Assembly: GCA_958496175.1 (NCBI GenBank)
Contig: OY292280.1
Location: 5,890,001 to 5,954,000 of the forward strand
DNA: 64,000 bases
DNA from: Sisyra terminalis
Taxonomy: Eukaryota > Arthropoda > Insecta > Neuroptera > Sisyridae
Direction: 5' to 3'
Shown: positions 36,265 to 47,134 of the stretch, in pieces
Layout of the letters: the number at the start of each line of letters is the position of its first letter
Position numbering within the stretch: position 1 is the stretch's first letter
The notes under the pieces: model-generated
What the model saw: the letters and a program-made list of their open reading frames with translations, nothing else
Told to the model about the DNA's origin: nothing
Database searches by the model: none
Position numbers and translations under genes: made by a program

Positions 36265-37550
36265 GAGTTCTGGGATTGTCTAAAGTGGTGTACGTTTTTT
36301 AATATGTAGAAGGAAAGCAAGTTTTGGTCAATTGTTTGTTGGTCTATCTATACAACGGCGTTTATTGCCGGTGCCGAGATTACAATATTCAGGGACATTT
36401 GAAATTGATGAAGCGAATTTTCCAACGGAAAATTCGTATGGTTTGACTCACAAAGTGTATAAATAAAACGGTGATAAACGCCAAGACAATTAGAGGTGTA
36501 AAAATAAATGTGCGATGTTTTGATGGCAGTGATATTTTGCATTTGCGAAAAACGTGGATTTCGTCAGCGGGGAAATTGGCGGTCCGAGGCGGAATGGGAT
36601 TGATCGGGAAGATATTTTTAGTTTAGCAAACTATTGGCAATTGGATAATGTGTATAGTATCGTAGTGTGTCACTCACCGATAGAAATGGGAGAGTTTTTA
36701 TCTTAAGTTTGGATTTAACAAGGAAAACATGATGAACGAGCAATTGTGGTGGTTGTGATATTGATTGGTAACATTCGCGACGGTGACAATGGCGAATGGT
36801 GCACGAAAACCGAATTCGGATATGAAAAATCAGCCGGGAAACTTGTTGATTTTGGACTTAGTAGCAGAACAGGCCCCAAGTCGCCTCCGATTCACTCCTA
36901 CGACAAAAAGCGACTAGAACGCAAATTGAAAACGCGAAAGCCACAAACCCGGCCACATAATACTATTAGCCAGCCACTTTGTCTCCCATCCCAAAAGATA
37001 TATCATTACCATCTATATACATATTGAAAATTTCCCTCCATTTATTTCCATTTCTTCATTTCCACATTTCCACACAATCACAAACCAACCACCTCATTTA
37101 TTCACATCACGTGATCGCTCATTGTGCACTTCTAATGCATCAATTGCCGACTTACTTCTTCCTCCAGATACAATAAAATCTATCAAAACCAACCCTCTTA
37201 ATCAACCCTAATTTTATTCACTTCATCCCTCTCCCAACCGCCACCTCGAGCAAACCCTTCCATCATTTGTACAAACTACTAACCCAAAACTCCAATGCTT
37301 TTCCCTCATCTATAAAATTCGAATTGTCATTAGCATAAGGGGAGAAACTCACCCCAACAACCACCCATTCGTATATGTATTCTCCACTTGAAATGTTCAA
37401 CAATCGAAACAAACACCCAAAACTATTCTTGGAACAAAAGTGTAAAACAATCTTTCATTCCTATGAACCGCAGAAAAAAAAAAAAAAAAAACACCCCAAT
37501 TTTGGGGTTCAAAAAGAAGTTATACTTCTTCAGGGACATTATAAAAAAAT
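36265..37550. other. intergenic, unassigned, strand-biased
   Basis: A 93-codon frame at 36746-37027 has no recognisable domain. 36940-37350 is rich in C and T on the plus strand with many CCA and CCATTT words. A gene exon cannot be excluded, but nothing supports one. Confidence 0.35.
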
Positions 37551-37555
37551 AATGG

Positions 37556-38060
37556 TATAAACTTGGATCAGGAACGTCAAAATTTTCAAAACTGAAGAGA
37601 ACTACACTATAATCTCACTAATCCGACACTTCGATAGATCGGCACATCCAATAATCCGACACCCTCCACCCACCCCACCCTCGCCCCTCTACATTTCTTC
37701 CTTTTATGAAATGCTTTATTTTATTCATTACCTATGAATTTTCCACTATAATCCACTAATCCGAACATTCCAATAATCCGGCACCCTTCGGTTTTTAATA
37801 GTGCCGGATTAGTGAAATTACACTGTATTTCGAACAGTTTTGATATTATTCCTGTACGTATTGTTCACTCGAATGCAATTTGTACGTAAACTTTGACATA
37901 TGACAGAAAGGAAGAAGTGATGTGGTCTTATTTTCTTAATATAACTTACAGAAGTAAACTAAAAACATAATTTGAACAAAAGTGCAACTAATTGTATTTT
38001 TGGTTTTTGACCAGATACGTATTTTGATTGCCATGCAATCCTCGTCTTAGAAATTAAGGT
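37556..38060. mobile_element. foldback arm with nested Tigger-like MITE
   Basis: Starts ATAAACTTGGATCAGGAACG. Interrupted at 37605-37825 by a 221-bp pogo/Tigger-like MITE in the site GAAGAGAAC-TA. Continues through GTTCACTCGAATGCAA to a minus-strand hairpin (GATTGCCATGCAATC, 38028-38042). Confidence 0.75.
37605..37825. mobile_element. pogo/Tigger-like MITE, 221 bp
   Basis: CACTATAATCTCACTAATCC to GGATTAGTGAAATTACACTG, flanked by TA. The empty site is visible at 33440-34188 (GAACTATTTCG), which confirms TA duplication. Confidence 0.9.
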
Positions 38061-38154
38061 ATAAGCTTGGATCAGAAACATCGAAATTTGAGAACTATTC
38101 CGAATGGTTTCGTAATTATTCCTGTACGTATTGTTCACTCTAATGCAATTTGTG

Positions 38155-39107
38155 TATAAGCTTGGATCAGGAAGGTCGAAATTTTCAGAACTGAAGAGAA
38201 CTACAGTATAATCACACTAATCCGGCACTTCGATAGATCGGCACGTCCAATAATCCGGCACCCACCACCTACGCCACCCTCGCCCTCTACATTTCTTCCC
38301 TCTATGAAATGCTTTATTTTATTCATTACCTATGACTTTTTCACTATAATTCACTAATCCGAACATTCCAATAATCCGGCATCCTCCGATTTTTAATAGT
38401 ACCGGATTAGTGAGTTTACACTGTATTTCGGATAGTTTTGATATTATTCCTGTACGTATTGTTCACTCGAATGCAATTTGTACGTAAACTTTGACATATA
38501 CCAGAAATGAAAAAGCGACGGTTATTTTTAAATATGTAATTATATTGTAATATGTAAAATTAAATTTTCTGCTCAAGTCCATTTTAGCACACCCACAATT
38601 TGGCAACGTTGCATTTTCGACTTTGTTTTCATTTAATTCGCGATTTTTTTTGATGATTCAGTTCTAATATGGTATAATTCTCTCTTTTGTGGCTAAATTT
38701 TTATTATTGACCGATTTAATCGCGAATTAAATTAAAAACAAAGTCGAAAATGCAACGTTGCCAGATTGTGGGTATGCTAAAATAGACTTGAACCAAATTT
38801 TCTAAATAAAGCTTACCTTTTTTGGGAAAAACACTTGTGAAAAACTGTGATGTATGATTATTAATGAAAAGAAAATCCAAAACATTTGCGAAATGAAAAA
38901 TATACTTAGGTAATATTTATTGTCGCATTATTGAACTGTTTAATTTTTATGTTCTGTTATACATATTTGAAAATAACGGCCACTTCTTCATTTCTGGAAT
39001 ATGCCAAAATTTACGTACAAATTGCATTCGAGTGAACAATACATACAGGAATAACTACGAAACCATTCGAAACAGTTCTCAAATTTCGACGTTCCTGATC
39101 CAAGCTT
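38155..39107. mobile_element. 953-bp foldback with nested MITEs
   Basis: GTATAAGCTTGGATCAGGA to TTCCTGATCCAAGCTTATAC. Contains a Tigger-like MITE (38204-38423) in the same site as the neighbouring copy, and a 225-bp MITE (about 38572-38791) in the centre. Confidence 0.82.
38204..38423. mobile_element. pogo/Tigger-like MITE, 220 bp
   Basis: CAGTATAATCACACTAATCC to GGATTAGTGAGTTTACACTG between TA dinucleotides. Same insertion point as 37605-37825, so the two hosts are probably duplicates. Confidence 0.9.
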
Positions 39108-39460
39108 ATACCTTAATTTCTAAGACGAGAATTGCATGGCTAAGGATTGTTTGGCAATCGAAATACGTAGCTGAGCAAACGTCAAAAACACAATTAGTTG
39201 AACTTTTGTTCAAAATTGATGTTTACAGTTTACTTTTATATAATAAATTACATAAATATGACCTCAATATTTTTGATATATTGTATCAACAGTATTACTG
39301 TTCAACAGTATAACTGATAGTTTATGACTAAAAGCCACTTCTATATGGTAAATGTTTACGATAAGTATTTTTCAAACAAGTGATCCATGCTGTATTGATG
39401 AATAATTAACTCATATATGTAAAATACAGATTTATATAAGTAGTCAATTGTATATAATAT
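39108..39460 (+). repeat. Penelope-like hairpin segment (type C)
   Basis: GATTGTTTGGCAATCGAAAT at 39145, followed by ACGTAGCTGAGC and a terminal tail shared with 15187-15400 (ATATTGTATCAACAGTATTA). Confidence 0.65.
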
Positions 39461-39509
39461 TGTGAAATACTATATAGTAAGATTAAATAGCCAATTTGCC
39501 TTATGTTCC

Positions 39510-39705
39510 TTCAGCCACATCAATATCTGACAACGTTGCATTTTTAACTTTGTCTTTAAATTAATTCGCATGTAAATCATGTCATAAAAAGAATATACCA
39601 ACAAAAGAACCAATAATACCATATTAGAATTGAATTGACGAAAAAATCGCAAAATAAATTAAAAACAATGTAGAAAATGCAACGTTGTCAGGTATTAATA
39701 GGATC
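39510..39705. mobile_element. diverged 225-bp-type MITE
   Basis: ACATCAATATCTGACAACG and CGTTGTCAGGTATTAAT inverted ends, with mirrored TTTAAATTAATTCG-like centre. A related partial end is at 42510-42545. Confidence 0.6.
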
Positions 39706-39709
39706 ATGA

Positions 39710-40765
39710 GTCATTAATTTAATCTATTATTTGAAAATTAGTAACTTTCTGGGAAATATTCACAATCCAGCACTAACAAAACTAACAAGTGGCAAAAATT
39801 GGCAATTGAATAAAAACGAAATAACAGTTGAAACCAATGACAACAATCAGTTCAAAATTGAGACAAATGTCACTATAAAAAGTATTACTTTTTGGTAAAA
39901 TTTATCACATTGGAAAAATATATGATATTCTGTCAGAGAATAGAGCTTCCAGAAAGAAGAAAGGGATGTAATTTTGTGCCACACTGACGAAGTCAAGAGT
40001 ATTAGATTATAGAGTTACTAGAGAAATAATGGAAATATGTGTGATGAAAAATAAATATTTAGTAGTAAAAAACAGGACACTAAACATTTGAATTCGATAA
40101 TAAAGTAATTACTGTATTGATTCAGGGTTTTTCAGTGAAAATAAGTGGATAGACGCCATTATATCCATTATTAGAAAATGGGGATAACAGTTATTCATTT
40201 ATTAATTTATAAATAGTTATTATTGTTGAAGTGTTTGGATTTAATTAACTGAAGTTCAAATACGAAAATTATCTGTTGGCAATCAATAGACTTGGAGTAA
40301 TTGATATTAATGAAAACAATAATAATTACTAGGTACAATATGACAAGATTTAAGTGGATGATCGGATATCTATTGTCAAGTTGACGAAGATTGTAGAATT
40401 AATTTGCTATTGAAACTAATAACAATGAAAATTCGAAAACGATCGATTGGCGGACAAATTTCATTATCTGTTCAATCAAATTACTCAAAACTTTTAATTA
40501 AATTGTACAGCATGTTGAACTTGACTAACTTGTGAGATATTTCGATTTTTCATTCACAATATTAACTAATTTGCATATAGCAAACTTTAGTTCACGGTCC
40601 CAACATCGTTGTCAGGGTATTCGACTATTCCCTATTCCTGCCCCACCTACTTTAACAGGGCCGTCGCCATTCAGTAGCCGAAGAGGAGCAAAGTTGTATA
40701 TCAGCTTGGGATACATAGCACATACTTTGTAACGATTAAATAGCAAAAACCATCCTCCCTTTTGA
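39710..40765. other. intergenic, no gene seen
   Basis: 39740-39870 is another copy of the GAAATATTCACA repeat. The remainder shows no coding or repeat structure that I can support. Confidence 0.45.
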
Positions 40766-40771
40766 TTAGTG

Positions 40772-42215
40772 TAGACTAATTAAAAAAAATGATGATTTTT
40801 TTTTCTTAATTATATCGAAAATATTGTTGGGAATGACAAAAAAAAAATCCTGTGAAAGTTTAAGCTCTTAATATTAAAGAGATGCCGCATCGCAAATTTC
40901 GATTTTCCATTTAAATAACATGGGAATAGTATTCTCTTGCACTTTGGAGTTTTATAGCTCACGTCAAAGACAATATTTCGGAATGACCAAGGTATTTCTT
41001 ATATAAAATTGAACGATCTACAAAAAAGGTCTCTTACAAGTTTTTGATATATTTATTCCTCAAAAGTTCTTCTAAGTCAAAGTTGAACTAAAGAGAAATT
41101 TTAATATTTTTTCAATTTTTTGACGCAACCATCAATTTTATGAGAAAATTTTATAGGACATTTTTTTGTAGAGCACTTTTTTTTCTATAACTTATCTCCA
41201 TAAAAGTTTTTGATATTTTTCACAGGTTCTTAGTTATTTGCATTAAACTGAAAATATTCATAATTTTATTGTTTTAAATTAATAATTTTCCCTGAATTTT
41301 TAACATAAAATTATTTTTTTTATTTTAATTAAATAACTTAAGACCAAAATAAGATTTTTTCGCTGACTTTGAACAGTTATACTGTGTATACAATATATAA
41401 AATATATTGCAGTCCAATTAATTAACATAAATTTGAACAGAAGTTCAAAGAAAAATATTCGTGAGGTATTGCCCAGATACGTATTTCGATTGCCAAGCAT
41501 TCTTCATCAGTGGTCATCAAGTAGTTTGGATCACTCCGTAACTGCTAATTTAATTTACACAAAGTAAACAACTGAATCATCACAAAGCAGTTACGGAGTG
41601 ATCCAAACTACTTGATGACCACTGATGAAGATTGCTTGGCAATCGAAATACGTATCTGAGCAATACGTCACGAATATTTTTGTTTGAACTTCTGTTCAAA
41701 TTTATGTTAATAAATTGGACAGCAATATATTTTATATATTGTATACACAACTTAAGACCTGTGAAAAATATCAAAAACTTTTATAGAGATAAGTTGTAGA
41801 AAAAAAAGTGTTCTACAAAAAATGTCCTATGAAATTTTCTCATAAAATTCATGGTTGCGTCAAAAAATTGAATAAATATTAAAATTTATCTTTAGTTCAA
41901 CTTTAACCTCGAATAACTTTTGAAGGAATAAACATATCAAAAACTTGTACAAGACCTTTTTTGTAGATCGTTCAATTTTCTACAAGAATATACCTTGGTC
42001 ATTTCGAAATATTGTCGCCAACGTGAGCTATAAAATTCCAAAGTGCAAAAGAATATTGTTCCTATGTTATTTAAATGGAAAATCGAAATTTGCGATGCGG
42101 CACGTCTTAATATTAATATTAAGAGCTTAAACTTTCACAGGATTTTTTTGTTATTTCCAACAATATTTTCGATATAATTAAGAAAAAAAAATCATCATTT
42201 TTTTGAATCAGTCTA
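40772..42215. mobile_element. hAT-like foldback (TAGACT ends) split by a palindrome
   Basis: TAGACTAATTAAAAAAAATGA at the left and TTTTTGAATCAGTCTA at the right. Mirrored arms with GATATAATTAAGAAAAAAAA and ACTTTCACAGGATTTTTT. Its interior resembles 6145-7877. AGTGT flanks AGACT and AGTCT directly, so the duplication length is uncertain. Interrupted at 41346-41748. Confidence 0.78.
41346..41748. mobile_element. 403-bp head-to-head Penelope-like palindrome with 11-bp duplication
   Basis: Left AAAATAAGATTTTTTCGCTG with a minus-strand hairpin at 41475-41510. Right plus-strand hairpin from 41622 (CTGATGA, A, GATTGC/GCAATC, GAAA) to TATTGTATACAC. Direct duplication AACTTAAGACC at 41335-41345 and 41749-41759. 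The left arm's AGATTTTTTCGCTGAC end is absent on the right. Confidence 0.85.
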
Positions 42216-42244
42216 GTGTATACTGCATAAACATAAAATATAAG

Positions 42245-43260
42245 ATACTAGAGGACCCAGCAAACGGATAATAACTATTATTTTTTCATAAGTTAACTGA
42301 GGGCATAAAAATTGAATGGTGTCATCTATTGGGCGCAGAAAAATCAACTCACTGTTTATTGTCATTGGTTTCAACTGTCATTTTGTTTTCATTCAGTTCC
42401 CAATTTTTGCCATTTGTCAACTTTTTCAGTATTAGACTGTGAATATTTCCTAGATAGTTATTAGTTTCAAATAATAGATTAAATTAACGACTCATGTCCT
42501 TTTTAGTGACATCAATATCTGGCAACGTTGCATTTTCTACTTTTTTTTCATTAAGTCCGCCATTATTTTGTAATTTCACTTCTAATATCGTAAAATTTCA
42601 AAAAAATACCTTTCTTTTAAATGTGTTTAAACTTTTGTGAATTAAAGTATCGATTAGACAAGTATTAAAAATGGGTTGGTAGGAATACATGGGGGAATTT
42701 TGTTCAAGTTGGTACTTTTTTGCACCTTATTTACTCGTCTGCAAAATAACGTTACTTTTACCACGTTTTGGAATCAATCATATTTTAAACTAAGAGAATT
42801 AAATATTACTCGAAATATTTAAAAAAAATGAATATAATATTTTGTACCTAAAAATAAAATAAAAGGCCAAAATAAACTATTAAACAATATTGGTATACTA
42901 AATACTGAAATAATTACTTTATGTTTTTCTTATTAATGGTAATAAGTATAATTTTTGCAGAAATTTCCAGAGTAATTCTTTTTAGATAAAACATATTTCC
43001 TGTCAATGTACAAAGAAATATATTCAACTGAAGAATTGTCCCAATGATGTGGTAGTTCCTAGAGGAGCCCAGTGAATTTAAAATCATATATAATTAGAAA
43101 CGAGGAAGATGGTTTTAATTTAATACATTAAAAAAAATATCATTTGGTGTTAGTAGGTTCATATATAATATAAAACTTAATTTTCGTTATAATAAAATGT
43201 TCATGATTTGGTACAAGTAGTTTCTACACACGTCCCTCTCTGGTAGCATCTTTTGTGAAT
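42245..43260. repeat. fragments of dispersed repeats
   Basis: 42250 has CTAGAGGACCCAGCAAACGG (see 15876). 42345-42480 is the inverse of the GAAATGACAGTT repeat. 42600-42775 is the second copy of the 33240-33425 repeat. 42780-43260 shows nothing clear. Confidence 0.5.
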
Positions 43261-43279
43261 TTTTTGTATAACTAATTAA

Positions 43280-43380
43280 ATGGCTTAATAACCACTGAGG
43301 AAGATTGCTTGGCAATTGAAATACGTAACTGGCCAATACGTCAATACGTCGGGTTCAAATTTATGTTTATAGATTGTTAT
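43280..43380 (+). repeat. Penelope-like hairpin fragment
   Basis: CTGAGGA at 43295, A, stem GATTGC/GCAATT, GAAA, then ACTGGCCAATACGTC. Confidence 0.6.
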
Positions 43381-43389
43381 TAATTGTCT

Positions 43390-44780
43390 CTCTAATAATT
43401 TGTAGTACATTACAAATAGTTGCTTAAAATTGGAGATTTTTTCTGGATATTAATAAGTTTAACTATCCCCGACAAATTTTATTCGAAAAAGGAGGTAAGG
43501 ATAAAATAATATTCTTTTATTTTTTATGAAAAAAAAAATAATATGGATAATCTAAAGAATGAGGAAGTTAGACTTGACTTTTTCAAACCCCATCGAATAA
43601 AAAATATTTCTTTAGTTGAAATATCACATTTACACAATAAATCCAAGAAATATTAGTCAAGTTACAGACTACCAAACCAATGAATTTTTATGAAATTCAA
43701 ATATATTAAATAATTTTCTTCCTTAGCCAAATCCTCATCTAATTTTTGTTCCTCAATATCTGTTTTTAAATGGTATTTACCGATGCTTTATGATATTTAA
43801 GGTCTTTAGCGACTCAAGGGTAAATAAAAATTCGTAAATTGAAAAATATCGAAAATTTGCACGATACCAGTTTTGGAGTGGCCACCTTAACCATTCCGCC
43901 ACCAGGCTTGTACCTCAATATTATCTTAAATTTGAGTAAGTAATCAATTTGTAGATATAATATTCCAGCTTTAGTGTGGTTTTTTGATGTCAAAAAATTT
44001 GATGAATTGCTTGATATTTCGCTGTAAAAAAATTAAGGAAATAACTCTTAAAGAAAACAAAGATGGTTTATATTATAAAATATATTTGACATCATACATA
44101 TATAATTTGGTTTACAAAATCAGCAATTAAGATTATTCCAGCTGTATATTAAACAGATCTAAATTGCATGACATCAGTTTAGTAAGTAGTAATTATTTTA
44201 GTAAATTTTTTAAGAAAAAAAATTGTCAAAAATCAATTTTTTTACTTTTGAGCATCAATTTGCATCATTTCCTGTAGAAATTAATTTTTGACGATTTTTT
44301 TTTCATAATTAGTTATTTTTTTTTTAAATATTTCGTTCAAAAATGACAATATCAAATCAAAGGACATTTTTTTGTAAATTTAATATACAAAAGATATATT
44401 TTGGACTATCATAAATTTAAACATTATATATGTATATACATTTTTTTTTGGTTTTGTAATTTTTAAAACTGCATTGAAAAAACAATAAACTAAATTGAAA
44501 TTAGGATTTTTTTTCCTAATTTATAGAATTAAAATATTTATCTATAATTCCACGTATATTTTCACTATTAATCTACTTGTACATATGACTGACTAATACA
44601 TGCAGATTTTCGAGAAAATATTTTTCTACCAATTTAATCGTTTGAGATCATTTATTTTAACAATAATCTGACATTTTTTTTTTTATAAATTAAACACCAA
44701 AATTTATAAATTTCTACAAACATTTACCATTTTTGGATAAGTTATATATTTTTTTTGTAAAAACCTTTTTTAACAATAAG
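43390..44780. other. intergenic with SINE-like copy at 43800-43912 (-)
   Basis: Minus strand at 43912-43870: CCTGGTGGCGGAATGGTTAA, then GGTGGCCACTCCAAAACTGG. This is the best-matched partner of the 32905-33030 copy. The remainder is AT-rich without genes. Confidence 0.5.
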
Positions 44781-44784
44781 TTTG

Positions 44785-46770
44785 AGCGAAGTGCGCATGC
44801 GCATTGAGTGTGAGCCTGGCACTCGGCGCATGACACTTTCAGTCTCAACCTTTTACATTTGAAAAAAATAAATTTCCATTAAATTTTTAAGAAATAAATC
44901 ACAAAGATTGTAACCAAATAAAAACAATTCTTTAATACAAAATATTAACCATCACTTGGTATTCTGGTATTCAACCAATTGTTGATGAAAGCCTTGGCAT
45001 TAAAATTTAACTACATCTACGCAAATAAGGCATTCGAATAAGCCACCATAAATACTTAGAATTAAAATTAAAAGTCTACCAAAAAATCAAATCACAAATT
45101 TTGCTTTTTTTGGTTTTCAATTAGGAATATATCTTTGTACTGCATTCTTCTCAAGCTTTCAAAGCTCAATGCATAAATACTGTTTTTTATTACCACATGT
45201 ATTTGTATCGAAAATAATATGTAGATAGCATTTGTGTTCCTTCAATAACCAATATTTAACAGATATAATTTAAGAAAATAAATATTTCGAGCAAAATTTT
45301 CTAGTACAAAATTGAGATGAAGGCGATTAACATATCACAATATCATTTTCGTAGTAAGTGTATAAAAATATTTTAAAAAAAAATATGTTTCCACCAAATA
45401 AAACATTAATAATTCATAAATAAAACAAAATAACTGTTGGTAACTGAATACTTTTTAAATAAGATCTACAAAATTTGCGGCGCATGCGCCCACCGTGGTA
45501 TACTAATAACAAGTGCTGCATACTTCATTCTATTCCACTAACTCATAAACAACCAATTATTATTAACTAAATTAAACTGATTCCAAGTATAAATAAAAAA
45601 AATAAATAAATAACTTCCTCTTAATAATTTAAAACAACTATGTTGTAACATTTATGTTTACTTTGATCATACTTCGAACAATTATATAATATGGTTATCA
45701 TTGTAACCATTTTTTATGGTTTTCGAGTTGTTCCATTTTTTTAATGAAACGCGCATGCGTGATAGGCGTGGCTTGTTACATACAAGTTACTTAAAAGTCA
45801 GGCTTACGTAACTCTAATCTATAAATACAATAAAATTATAAAAAAGTAATCTCTTAATTCCTTTAAAAATTGACAACGACCAATCAATTTACAGAACCCC
45901 ATTTGAAAAAATTCAAAAAACTTAAAATTATTGATTTTAAAATTGTTCATCATTTTTAGATTAAAACGAATCGAGTAATTGTATAGAGCATGCGCAACAT
46001 GCGTTATTGTGCTACAAATAACAATTTTTTAGAACAATATTAAAAAAAATATAAAAATTTACTCATTTAATCGATTTGTTTTAGTTGAGTAGAGCCCACG
46101 AGTGCTGAATACTTCACTCTATTCCCCTAAATTATAAACAACCAATTTTTATTAACTAAATTAAATTGATTCCAAGTTTAAATCCCAACAAAAAAAAAAA
46201 ATGGTTTTCTTGGAACAATAGTTTAAAATGTGATAAACTTTAAAATAATATTTTTATACATTTTTTGATCAACATAATTTTAATTTGATCGTATTTCCAA
46301 GAAATTATATGGTATGGTCATCATTATAACCACTTTTTATGATTTTCAGGATTTTTTTCCCATTTTTCTTTATTTTTGAATAAAACGCGCATGCGTGACA
46401 GGCGTGGCTTGTTAAAAACAATTACATAAAAATCAGGTTTACGTAGCTCAAATCTACGAATGCAATAAAATAATACAAAAATCAATCTCTTAATGCCTCT
46501 ACAAATTGGCAGCGACCAATTAATATACCGAACCCTATTTGACAAATCCAAAAAACTTAAATGATTAATTTTAAAGTTGATCATCATTTTCTCAAAGAAT
46601 TATAGAAACGTAAAATGATTTAATACAATTAAAAATGTTTGCATTCGATTAAAACGAATCGAGTAATTGTATAGAGCATGCGCGACATGCGTAATTGTGC
46701 TACAAATAACAAACTTTTAGAAAAATATCAAAAAAATATAAAAATTCACTCGATTTGTTTTAATTGAATA
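44785..46770. repeat. tandemly duplicated region with GCGCATGCGC palindromes
   Basis: Segments of 45510-46070 recur at 46095-46760: CATAAACAACCAATT, ACTAAATTAAA, GCGCATGCGTGA-AGGCGTGGCTTGTTA (45751 and 46387, one base different) and CGAGTAATTGTATAGAGCAT (45970 and 46657). Perfect palindromes TGCGCATGCGCA (44792-44803) and GGCGCATGCGCC (45479-45490) stand out in AT-rich DNA. It lies immediately downstream of GPR155. Confidence 0.7.
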
Positions 46771-46938
46771 GAGCGCATGTTTTGCATAAAGTGAACCTTC
46801 TTTTTGAGAAAATTTAGCTGGCAAATTAAAAAAGTTCATATGTATATATCGAAAAGGCATTATTTAAAAAATAACTATATTTTGAGGTATATTTCCATTG
46901 GCAAGTTGGTAAAAAAGCCGTTCAAGCATGCTTGGTGA

Positions 46939-47134
46939 TCAGTTTTCGAATGTATACAAGAGGTTTGAATCCCGGAACTGTTTTCTGCCATCTACATGTC
47001 GAATGACTTTACCATACAGCAAATGTTGAGCGTAATGCGCAGCTTCTTTGCGTTCACGTGCAAGACTCACGTCCAGCAACCAATCAACGAGTTGCGCCCC
47101 CGTAAATGCCCGCTTGTATGTTTTCAGCATATGT
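46939..47134 (-). CDS. GPR155: GPR155 exon 10: DEP domain end and stop
   Basis: Starts after TTTTTTCTAG and completes codon R807. It encodes the DEP core: YKRAFTGAQLVDWLLDV, SLARERKEAAHYAQHLLYGK, VIRHVDGRKQFRDSNLLYTF, then E-N-stop (TGA at 46939-46941). The motif order G-x-x-LVDWL, hydrophobic A-x-x-YAxHLL, VIRHV and F-x-D-x-x-LLYxF is the DEP consensus. No clear AATAAA was found on the minus strand in the next 150 nt, so the poly(A) site is unassigned. Confidence 0.95.

Noticed and set aside
36746..37027. 93-codon plus-strand frame as a gene
   Set aside because: No domain, biased composition and no splice or promoter evidence. Kept only as an open question.
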